Source of the DNA: Absidia repens
Taxonomy: Eukaryota > Mucoromycota > Mucoromycetes > Mucorales > Cunninghamellaceae
Direction of reading: 5' to 3'
Assembly (NCBI GenBank): GCA_002105175.1
Contig: MCGE01000001.1
Span: forward strand, 1,736,001-1,800,000
DNA: 64,000 bases
The translations under genes and the position numbers were made by a program. Every line of letters begins with the position of its first letter. The first letter of the stretch is position 1. This document shows, piece after piece, positions 46,754 through 57,247 of the stretch. The notes under the pieces are model-generated. The model saw nothing but the letters and a program-made list of their open reading frames with translations. It ran no database searches and was not told where the DNA came from.

Positions 46754-47779
46754 CTTATATCTCTCCCTCCCCTCCTTCTTCTTTTTTTTTACTTGTCTTA
46801 TTCCAAAATAAAATTTATATTCAAAACATAAGTCATTCTACATGTATTTATTTTATTTTATTTTTGGTTCAAATTATATTGGATTGGATGTGCATATTTG
46901 TGGGTGGATGGGTAGAAATCATCATGCGTGTGTTGTGAAATAAAAAAGATAGGGTATTTTTTGAATAGTGACGAAAAATTAAGAAGATACAATACATATA
47001 TGCCTTTACATCTTATTATGGAAGACAATTTTTTAGCCTACGTTTTATCAATTTTTTAATCAGGTGCACTCGTTTCATAGGTGTGGAAGGGATTCGTTTC
47101 GGTCAGTTGACTTCCAAATCTTTACCCACTTAAAAGTGTTCATTTTGTGGTATATACTGTAAATGTGAGGTTGATCCTGAGCAGCACCTGTATCTTTTTT
47201 CATCAATATACTAGACGTGGAACAAAGTCAAGTGCTTTTTTTTTTAAACCCATAAAGCAAACATCAACTCTTTGTCGGTGGAATTTGTGGTATTACGTAG
47301 ACTTTATTTTCTTCGTGGCATCATTAGGTTAAAAAATTAAAGGAAGATGAAGGAAAATACGGGGGGGGGAGTAAGCACAGGTGCCCAAATTATCCTTAAA
47401 AAGTAATCCCTTTATGTCACTGAAACACACTCAATGATACGTTATTAAGCTAAAAGAATAATCAGCTATATAGCAAATGACAAGCTATTCCATAGTAAAA
47501 GTGTGTATGTGTGTGTGTGTGATACACTACTGTATTACATTTTCCGACAAGCGATTAGTTATTCTTTAGCAGAAGAGGTAGATAAATAAAACTAGACAAA
47601 GCCGTGGCCAATTGAGTGCAAAGTCACCATGAGATGAGAGCCACCCTGCTGCCGGGTTCAATAGTGGAGATTATTGTGAAAGGAAAATATTTTTACTTTG
47701 CTCCAGATGTCGGCTATTGTAAAAGGATATTGAAGTCATCATACTGCCAATGTTGAGTGATGTTCCATTTTTGAAATGG
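46754..47779. other. Intergenic, no gene seen
   Basis: AT-rich DNA with short G runs and a (GT)n stretch near 47500-47521. No coding features found on either strand. Confidence 0.5.
46807..46812 (+). terminator. Poly(A) signal AATAAA, hydrolase gene
   Basis: AATAAA 55 bp after the stop codon, preceded by a CT-rich stretch. Confidence 0.45.
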
Positions 47780-48740
47780 ACGGACGCAAATAGTCCTCAC
47801 AAAAAACAATTCAAATGCCGCCCACGTGAAATGTTTTTATTTACTCCCACTCCCCCCCCCGTCCTCTCTCTTCCTTTCTTTTCAATTTCTGTTTTTTTCC
47901 TTCATTTTTCCTTCCCAATTGCGACACTAATGGGGCTCTAGTAGACTTAGAATAGTGTCAGGACTAGTTTAGAAGGTTTTTCTGCTCAGGGATTACAAGG
48001 TGCATGGGGAAACCCTTTCATTTTGAATCTAGGTTCTGGGATACCATTAGTTGGCTTTTTGGAGTCTCCATTAGCTTAGTTTAGTTTTAGCTAGTCCATA
48101 GTTTGTAACTATATGTGAATAAAGTTGTTTTTTTTTGTTACTTGCTTTACTGAAAACTGTCCCATTAGTTTCTTTCATGTTTTGTGCAATAGATCTCTTT
48201 TTTACGGCCATCCCCTTTTTATGTTTCAGGGAAAATTTTCCTTCTTTGACTTTTCCATGGCATGTATAGCAATATTAGCTCCCGTTTTACACCCAATCCT
48301 TTAGATTTATGTTGATCATTCTTCAAAACACACTTTAGACTTTATCATGCTTTGTCCAATAGATCTTTCCTTTGAATCCCATGTTACAATGAACCCTCGT
48401 CCTTTAGCTTTAGTATCTATCAATGCCCTTCAACAAAGTGTGTCTTTAGATTAAAGTTGACTATCCTTCAAATTGCACTTGAATAAATGTCCTTCAACAA
48501 AGTATGCTTTTTATTAACCATCCGTTAACCTATCGCATAGTCAACAATGTCGCTATTGTAACTAGTTTATAGCTAGTTGTTTTTTTTTGTTTGTTTTTTT
48601 GTTTTTTTGTCGTACACATCCACATCCACGTATACTGTAAGCATCAAAAGCAAAAGAGACAGGGACATTGTATATCTTTTAAAATATTTTTTATTAAGAT
48701 AAAAGTAATTGATGGATAATGATGTCAAATAAAAGCAAAA
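47780..48740 (+). repeat. Dispersed non-coding repeat, copy D
   Basis: Best full-length example: starts ACAATTCAAATGCCGCCCACGTGAA, then core GTGTCAGGACTAGTTTAGAAGG, GGGATTACAAGGTGCATGGGGAAACC and CATTAGTTGGC, then modules GAATAAAGTTG, GTGCAATAGATCTC, CTTCAACAAAGTATGC, the tail AACAATGTCGCTATTGTAAC and the distal GATGGATAATGATGTCAAATA shared with copy A. No ORF of note. Confidence 0.75.
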
Positions 48741-50554
48741 GGGGGGGGGTTTATATCAAATAATTGATTAAATAAATGTTTTCTACGTCTAAGGGGTATA
48801 GTGTATTGTATGATGACAAATAGAATAATGTTGGAGTAGTTTCTAGACTTGATTCAGATAATGTCTTGAGATTAAGGTCACATTCACATGTATTGGTTTG
48901 AGAGGAGTCAGGAGAAGAGGACTTGATTCAGATAGTGCCTTTAAATGAGAGACATATAACGGTGAAACTTGATTGCCATCTACCACCAAGGAGATACGGT
49001 AAATCTTAGTTGGCCTGCGCCACCACAAAAACAAGTGGAAGAAGAAGAAAGATTGTTTAGTATTCATTCGAAGACAGTCATTTTTCTTTTTCTTTTTCCT
49101 TACCTTGTTTCCATCCAGAGCAAAAAGGGGTACAATAGCAAATGGCAGACAAGAAGGCAGATGGTCCCACCAGAGTCCAATTAGTCTTTTGAGAGATCAG
49201 CACAGTAATCTTACTACGTAGGCGTCATAGGTCACCCGTATAGAGATCCCCACGAGACTAAAGCCCTTTATGGTTTTGATAGCTCCGATAACCAAAGGAG
49301 AGGAATTCAAACGAACCCCCCACCTGAACAATAACGGTTTCCAATTTGCATGCCACTAGATAAAATAACAGCACACAAAGAACCAGAGAAAGTCAGGAAA
49401 AAACCAAAACTAAAAAGATTTGCCCTTCCCCATACGACCAACTCTGTTGTGATCCCACCAATGCCAAATCTTGACTGCCAAGTGCTGTTCCACCAATTCC
49501 TGTGCGCCTTGATAAAAAGTGGTCTATAAAGAAGAAGGTTAGTTAGTATTGAAGTTAAACATGCTGTATAAACGCTTTTTTTTTAAAAAACGAACTTACC
49601 TTGGTGTTTTCCAAACTGGCAACAGTATATACTGTATATTTTGTTTGATTTTGTCTTGAGAAAAGATTGAAAAAAAGTGAAAAAAAAACCTGGGGATTTA
49701 TATGAAAATTCCAAAACATAGAGCAAACCTTAATGTCAATCGCTATAAGAGCATGTGTTCCAAAAATGGAAACGAATTCTTTCCACCCTTGTATTTAAAC
49801 CGGTCGTTGCTTGATAGTGAAAGATATTGTCAGTTTGATAATCTACTTTTTCAATAGCTTTCCAACGATACCAATACCGTCTCATAAGATTGGTTATTTC
49901 TCGAGATAGTAAAAGCGCCAAAGTTTACTGTGCTGTAGGTGTAGTAGGTGCTTGGTTTTTATTGCAATGCAAACACACCGTATATAGTCAAGCGGAGTTT
50001 GGTTGCCTTCTTATTTATCAAACATATCAGGATATCATCTTAAAAAAAAAAAAAACTAGACGTATGAGAGACCAATAGTAATAAAGGTAAGATATATTTT
50101 TATTCAGCTGTATATATAAACTATAATAACTAAACGAATGACGGAACGCCTTGACATCTATTTCATGGTGAGGGTATTAGGAGAAGATGAGTGTGAAGCA
50201 TGTGGAGGGAGGAGGGGAGATTGTCGAAGGTATTGTTGTATAATAAACATAGCGTAAGTTACAATAGTCCAATCAGAGGGGATAAGCTGTGTACTCTACA
50301 GCAAGTGCCAAACGATTTTACGGTGAAAGGATTCACTGAACTGGACTGAATTGGTTCCTTCTTGTGTACAAACGCTCAAAAGAAGAAAGAGCAGCCTTGT
50401 TGCCCATGTAGATGCAGAAGTATATGATACAGTCTTGAGAAGGGTGCCATCATTTTGGTAATAGTATGCGCTATGCATGATTGTTAAAAAAAAAATTTCT
50501 TTTTTCTGTATCGACTAAAAATATGTGACATTGAAACTAATCGTCAACCAAATC
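48741..50554. other. Gene-poor interval between repeat copies D and E
   Basis: Mostly without recognisable features. The minus strand between about 48840 and 49920 has several short open segments with coding-like composition and a small spliced reading described separately. It may be the decayed remains of a gene. Confidence 0.35.
49410..49631 (-). pseudogene. Possible 3' remnant of an unknown gene (two exons)
   Basis: Minus-strand exons 49631-49600 and 49523-49410 joined by an intron with a GTAAG donor and TATAG acceptor read VASLENTKTTFYQGAQELV and then a Trp/His-rich end (KIWHWWDHNRVGRMGKGKSF) to TAG, in phase. No start codon or upstream exon could be attached, and I do not recognise the family. 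It could be chance; composition and splice sites are the only support. Confidence 0.25.
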
Positions 50555-51190
50555 CACGCCAGAAACAAAGAAGAACAATTTAAATCCCGCCCACGTGAAT
50601 ATATATATATATATATATTTACGTCTCTCTTTTTCTTTCTTTCTTTAATTCTTCGCAATTGTGGCTCCTATGGGGTTATAGTGACCTTGGAATAGTGTCG
50701 GGACTAGCTTAGAAGGGTTTTCAGCTCAGGGATTGCAAGATGCATGGGGAAACCCTTCCATTTTGGATTCAAGATTTAGGATCACCCATTAGTTGGTCCT
50801 TTGAGGCCTACATTAACTTAGTTTAGTGTTATTTTGTCATAGTTTTTATCTACATCTGAATAAACTATGTATATCTTTACATGCTTCAATTAAAAATGTC
50901 CCATTAATCGATCTCATGCTTTGTGCAATAGATCCCATTTCTACTACCATCACTTCTTTTTGTTCAATGTTCTCCATTGTTGTATTTCAATAAAACATTT
51001 CCCTTGGTATTTCTCATATCGTATACATTATATCAGTACCATTTTTACAATTGTCCCTTTAGATCAAAGCTGACTCTTCTCCAGATCTCCCTCATTCTAG
51101 CTTCATTAGATGCCTAGATTGCTGTTGACTTCGCAGTTATGCTTATACCTCAAAAAAACATGTCCCTCTTTTTTGACTACCAATTTTTAC
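50555..51190 (+). repeat. Dispersed non-coding repeat, copy E
   Basis: Starts AACAATTTAAATCCCGCCCACGTGAA, then GTGTCGGGACTAGCTTAGAAGGGTTTTCAGCTCAGGGATTGCAAGATGCATGGGGAAACCCTTCC, ATTAGTTGG, AATAAACTATG, GTGCAATAGATCCC and TTTCAATAAAACATTTCCC. It diverges after about 51190. Confidence 0.75.
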
Positions 51191-51933
51191 CATCAGACCC
51201 ATCGGATATTGAACGACCCCCTTTTTTTTTCTTGTGGTATATGATAGACTATAAAATAAATATTGAGCCATAGACAACAATGATTTTGTTGACGCTTTGG
51301 AGAATTCATGAAGTACCAGTATCACTTATCACTTTGTTAGTTGGCGTTTCTTGCGAACAAGCTTTAATATACCTCCAGTATCTATTATAAAAGCGGCTGA
51401 TGGTCAATAGCGGAGAACTATGTATATATATTTATATCTTGGCAATCAAATGTGCTATGAATGGATGCAACAGCTTCCAGCTTCTTTTGCTACTGTGAGG
51501 AACTATATGAATATTCCTTCACCGCTGCTTTATATTAAACTCTGAACAATTCCCCTGCTTATCATAGGACTTTTTTCAATTTCAGGGTTTCGCAGCCAAC
51601 ATTCCCATATATTGACCTATTTTTTTTTTTTTTTTTTTTTGCAAAACATACAAACAATCTAAACCTCCATAAACGATAAAATCACTAAACAATAACTGTT
51701 ATGCTAATGGAGGCTCTGGATGACGTGTGCCATAAAGCTGTTTTTATTTTTGTACACATGCTGGGCATTTTATTATTTTGACAACGAGGCAGCTCTTTTT
51801 GCGGGAATCGTGCATAATGTGATGATTAGACTTTTTCGAATATGGCCAAGTATATAATAAATACATGGCGAAAGGGAGAAAACAAAGACAAAAAGATAAA
51901 TGGAAAGCAATGACATGTATAAAATGACTTTTA

Positions 51934-51969
<36 letters not shown>

Positions 51970-52241
51970 GTGGTCCCCTTCAACTAGTGGTTTCCGTTGC
52001 GATTGTTCCCATTGGGCAACGACGCAATAATCATCCTAGATTGTGTCTCGAGCTGCCACACACCCGGAAAGCAATTGTTCGGCTATGTAGTAAGATAAAA
52101 AAAAAAGTAAGGTTTTATTGGATATCATAAATAAATAAAGATATATAATGCACAGAGGCGAAGAATAACAAAATAGGAGTGACTAGAAGTAAACTAAATA
52201 TGGTAACTAAATAAATAATAAAATAGGGTAATAAGAGTAGA
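51191..52241. other. Intergenic, no gene seen
   Basis: AT-rich, with an (AT)n tract at about 51937-51965 and TTTATT at 52114-52119, which would be the AATAAA of the minus-strand P450 gene. Confidence 0.5.
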
Positions 52242-52504
52242 CTAAGCACGGGGATCGATGGTGACCTTGAGACCATACTTCATTGGCAAGGTTAAGGAAA
52301 CTTGGTAGGTGACATTTTGGTTAGGGACCAATGAGAACTTATATCGCTTCAACAAGACACAAACGGCAACAAGAGCTTCCAAAGTGGCCAAGTTTTGACC
52401 TAAACAAACACGAGCTATGGTTGTTCAAAAATATGATGACAAAAAGAGATATAGATAGTAAAAAAAAAAGTGTCAGTGTACAAATAATAGATTTTAGCTT
52501 GTCG

Positions 52505-52536
<32 letters not shown>

Positions 52537-54632
52537 GCAGTCCAACTTACGTCCAGCATGGAAAGCGGGCCATTTTCCTTGAGATTCACGCTTCAAATCG
52601 CCTTCTTCAGTGAACCAACGTTCAGGTTTGAATTCCTTGGCATCATCACCCCAGATTTCCTTGTTTCTTCCAAGAGAATAGGTCGACCAAATAAACACAT
52701 CACCAGACTTAAGTGGTGTACCATCAGGTAAGATATCATCCTTAAGGGCTTGCTTTTGATTGACTGGAACAGAGGGATGGAGACGCAAAGTTTCGTACAA
52801 CCTATACAAAATGAAATCAGTAATCGTATATGCATAAATTAGGGCACACAGTGGGCAACTTACACAGCATAAGCATATTTCATGTCCTTGATGGCTTCAT
52901 AAAGAGCAGGGGAATCTTGTTCGAGTTCTTCAGGCACATGGGTACGAATTTCTTGTACAAGCTTTTCTTCCACTTCAGGGTGTAACATGACATTGTATAA
53001 TAACCAGGAAAGTGTTTGAGCGGTAGTATCACGGCCAGCCTAAAATGAAAGTCAATGTATATATGTATAAGTAAGCGGTCACTACTTCCTCCCTCCAATT
53101 CGCTCCCATCCAACCGATTCATTTTTTGTTTTTCTCTTCAGAAAGGCATTGTCACCAACATCAATCTATTGGGGCCTCTTATTCTCCTTTTTTTTTCGCT
53201 GGACTTACGATGATAAAGTTCATGATAGTATCCCGGAGTTCCTTGTCATTAAGAGGTTCGCCGTTTTCGTTGGTAGTTTCCATGAATCTAGAAAGCAGAT
53301 CCTTGTGGACTTCGCCAGCAGCAAGTTGAGCACGGCGTTTTTGAATCACCGAGTTTGCAAATTCATCAATGACTTTTTGGTGAGAAGCAACAGTAGGCTT
53401 CCAAGGCATAAAAATTTCACTGAATTTTCGATTGACAGGTTCCATAAAGTTCATGAAACGATCAAACGAGTTTTTTTGAAGTTCATCGAAGGATTCGGCG
53501 AAAGGTACCTACAATAAGTAAAATAAGATAGAAACATAAGCAGGTTGATTTGGCGCAGAAAAGAAGGTCAGACTATCATTTCACTTACCTTTCCTTCAGT
53601 AGTAAGGGCATTCACTTGAGCACCAAATCCAAGACTATAAAATGAAAAAGGGAGGTGGGGTGGGGAGAATGAATTAGGGTGTTTGAGATACATACAAGAA
53701 AAAAAGAGCGACTTACAGCACAAAGGAATCCAAAGTAAACTTGTACATGATTTCATGAAAATCCACTACTGATTTGTTTTCGATTGCATTGTTGAAGATG
53801 CCTTGCACCAGGACAAGTTCCTTTACAAATACACTAATAGTAATAATAAGCAATAGAGTGTTAACATCATGGGAAGGGCAAAACAGGGATGTGTGATTCT
53901 TACTCGGTGAAGTGATCGCGGAAGTTCTTGACGTTGAAGATTAAGGAAGCAGCTTTACGTTGGTAACGCCATTGAGCACCGTTGGCGTTAAAAATACCGT
54001 GACCGAGTAAATGGACAGTAGAGTTGTGGAATAGGACACCTTTCACATAATTTTCAAAATTGTCTAAAAAAAAATGTTGTGCACATGTCAATTTAAACGC
54101 CGGCGTTTTTTTTTTTCGATTCCCACCCTGACTTACGCTTTAAAACATGTTCAATGTTAAGAGGATCGATAGATTGAACACCTCGAGGAAGACCGACTGC
54201 AGAGATGGTACTACGTGACAAATATTTAAAGAAAAAAGGTTAATACAGTGGATGATGAAATTCTGTGGGGAACCAGAAATACGTTCTGTATTTTTTTTTT
54301 CATGTGCTAAAGAAAAATATTATTTCGTGTGGGTAGGTATCACCAAATAAGATCGTCCCAGTTTTTTGTTTCTACTTACATCGTTTTCGCACCAGTAGTT
54401 TCAAAGGCATCGAGTAAAAATGATTGATTTCTTCAAGGTTAGCAAGCAAGCTGAAAGTGCTACCGACCAAAGGCAATCCTTTCTTGTGGACAGTATTGGG
54501 ACGAGGTGCATCAAACACGACCCGATCGTTGTACTTCAAAGTCAAATAAGTCAAGGCCACGGCAGCAGCGCTACCTGCAAAGCCAAATGATTTGAAAATT
54601 TTGTTATCTGTTGTAAAGGAAGTCATGGACAT
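52242..54632 (-). CDS. Cytochrome P450 monooxygenase with a 1-nt frameshift near the N-terminus
   Basis: Membrane-anchored heme-thiolate monooxygenase; substrate unknown. Exons on the minus strand: 54632-54380, 54210-54137, 54063-53904, 53833-53717, 53634-53589, 53508-53209, 53039-52864, 52801-52551, 52414-52242; about 516 aa. Features: N-terminal anchor GFAGSAAAVALTYLTL, GLPLVGSTF, I-helix AGRDTTAQTLSWLLYN, K-helix ETLRLHP (ExxR), FKPERW, and heme loop FHAGPRVCLG with the Cys ligand. In exon 1 the frame breaks at a run of five T (plus-strand A run 54416-54420). Upstream reads LANLEEINHF, and the conserved continuation DAFETTGAKT lies in another frame. Every later exon is in phase, so this is a recent lesion or a homopolymer sequencing error. 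Confidence 0.9.
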
Positions 54633-55299
54633 GATGAATAATAAGAGTCGTGAATATATAAATGAAAGAATGTAAGGAAAAGGAGAAAATAAGCTAAAAG
54701 AGAGCGAAAAAAGGAGAGGGAAAAGAAAAAAGCAAAATTATGAAAAAGAAAAGATTGTGGTGGCTCTACCTCGTTATTTCTATTTATGTGCCTGCCCTCC
54801 ACAGCCTACTGTTGCACGACGCTCATTTCAATTCCCGATTTTTTTTAAACAAGCAGCTAATATCTCGATTTTGCTCCTGTTGAAAAAAAAAAAATGAAAG
54901 GCTTGAGCTTTCTTAATTTTTTTCCTCGGCATCATCCATATACTGTTTTAATAGTCATTATACAAAAATAGAAATAACTATTATAGTCCTTGACCTCCTT
55001 CTTCTACTGTGTAATATGAACTTAAATGAAAGAATATTATCATAGGAATAAATGTAATATATGACAGTAACGTGCGTTCTCTTTGCATCATGCGTTCATA
55101 CAAACATGAATACAATATATATATATATATATATCATTGTTTACAACGAAGAATGGGAAGTGATCTAAACTATTTCATCATTACATGACTGACTGTATGA
55201 CTGGCACCTTTTTGTTTGTTTGCATCAGGGAATTTAGAGAAAAATCTATTTGATTGGCGGCGAACAAATACATATTGCAAGTGTAACCCGATTTTTTTT

Positions 55300-55330
<31 letters not shown>

Positions 55331-55449
55331 GGTAGTGAAAAATAGGCTCTTTTTTTTTCTGCCCTTTTTTTATTTTTCTCTTTCTTCTTTCTCATTGACT
55401 CCATTTCCCCTTTCCCCACTACCATCCCTTGAACCCTATACTTTCATTT
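54633..55449. other. Intergenic, divergent promoters
   Basis: Between the P450 start (minus) and the small secreted protein start (plus). It holds an (AT)n stretch near 55117-55132 and a long T-rich tract (about 55291-55330). No gene seen. Confidence 0.5.
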
Positions 55450-56191
55450 ATGTTTTCCAAATCCATCGTTGCCATTACTCTGGTAGTGTTGGCCCTTTTC
55501 CAACTGGTCAACGCCAGTGTCTTCTCCCAACTTCAATTTATCAAAATCAAGTCTCCTAAAAATAACGAAGTCTTCGAAGCTGGTGAAAAGGTCAAGATCG
55601 AATACATCATGCAACCTCTTGTTTATCGTAAGTCATCTATACGACATATTCACACGGTTCTTCGATATACTGACAATCCCCTTTTCCCTTGTATTTCCAT
55701 ATTTTATACGATAACCAACGCATATATTGATATAAATTAGACTCTACTTCCATGGGTAAAGCTTTGAAATTGGGAATCCACTTCCATTCTCGTACTGGCA
55801 ACAAGAAGCAACGCAAGTTAGCCACTGTCTCCAACTCTTGGTAAGGCAGCAACTACAACTACACAAAAAAATATCACCCTCGCAGTGCTGTGCCTGAAAT
55901 ACTGTGATACTATGACATTGACGTACGTCTTTTTCTTTTCTTTTTTTTTTTTTCTCTCTTAGTCCTATCTCTGCCGCTCAAAACAAGTTTGTTACCCACA
56001 AGACCACCTGGACTATCCCCAAGAACACCAAGCCTGGATCTTACGCTTTTGATTTCGATGAAAATGTAAGAGTTAGAAATATGAATTCGTGTAAAGACAT
56101 TTTGCTAACCCCAATTTTATTCTAGGTGCAACTCCGTAGAGGACAAATGAAGGTCAAGGAAACCATCAAGGTGTCTGTTGTTGAAAAATAA
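55450..56191 (+). CDS. Small secreted protein, Kre9/Knh1 N-terminal-like
   Basis: 148-aa secreted protein; exons 55450-55627, 55741-55840, 55963-56065, 56126-56191. It begins with a signal peptide (MFSKSIVAITLVVLALFQLV then NAS). The mature part starts FIKIKSPKNNEVFEAGEKVKIEY, resembling the beta-sandwich of Kre9/Knh1 and related Ser/Thr-rich GPI-anchored fungal wall proteins (SP..N..V.AG..V.I.Y). No GPI-attachment tail and no Ser/Thr-rich tail, so it is a free secreted domain. Role unknown, possibly in the wall. A poly(A) signal lies at 56308-56313. Confidence 0.78.
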
Positions 56192-57247
56192 ACCATCTCT
56201 GTCTCCTCCTCTGTCTTTTCCACTATTCTGTCAACTTGTACTCTTTTATTACCATAGTTTAGTTTAGCCTTTTATTTACCACCTTCGTCTTTATCGTCTG
56301 TATCAACAATAAAAAATGTGTTTTTTTATATACATTTATTTATATCACTTCATTACCTTTGTGTCATCATTATGCCCTTCTTTGTACGCTGTATTTTTTT
56401 ATTTATAGATTCGGGATTGTAGCACTTCAGATTTTTTAGGCATTTATAATTTGACGTGGTATTCTTATCCTACCTATGACCCTTTTTTTTTTTTTTTTTT
56501 TTTGTTGTTTGTTGGAATATTATGTGTGCTTTTGGTAAATTGAATTGTTTTAGCTATTTAATAATGGTGGCTGGCGCCACTAAGTATGCTTCTCCTTCAA
56601 TCATAGCCATGTTTTCCTATCGTAGTCTAATGATAAGGGGCAAATGTGTCATACGAAAATGACATAATAAATAAACAATGAAAAAAAGGCAAAATATAAT
56701 TGTTTGTGTTGAATATTAAGCACTGTCTTCGGTTAATTGCATAAATTTGGGTCAAATGTATTGTTTAAAAAATGGGAATGGTCAGGGACATTGGGATATG
56801 TACGGATGCAATGTTTAAAAAAGGAAACACACAAATAAAAGCATTGCCCAGAGCAAGGTCAAAAAAAAAAAAAATTCAACACAGCGCCCAAATGAATACC
56901 GATAATGGATCGTATCCACCTATCAATCATACAGTGCCATAGTGTTCTCCTTTCCTATACGAATATACACAAAAAGAGTAACAAGACGTTGAAAAAATCA
57001 AATATGTTGGTCTTTTATTTTACAATATATAAAATCAAAGTGGGTAAGGTGTGAAATATAGATAATAATAGTAAAAAAAGAAAAAGAAAAGCAGTTGTAT
57101 GCTTTTATGCAGGATAGAAAGAAATATAAATAGATAAAAAAAGGATCAAAAATGGGGAGGCTAAATACTAGTAATAAAATAAAAACAACAAATGAGGTAA
57201 GGGACGTGTGCGTAATACAAATGGAAGGAGGAGGAGAGGCTATAAAT
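56192..57247. other. Intergenic, convergent 3' ends
   Basis: No gene seen. TTTATT at 57014-57019 would be the AATAAA for the minus-strand chitin synthase. A T22 run lies near 56482-56503. Confidence 0.5.
56308..56313 (+). terminator. Poly(A) signal AATAAA, secreted-protein gene
   Basis: AATAAA about 115 bp after the TAA stop. Confidence 0.45.

Noticed and set aside
47640..47665. GGGTTCAATAG as a tRNA B box
   Set aside because: The last bases do not fit GGTTCRANNCC and no cloverleaf can be built around it; no tRNA called in the window.
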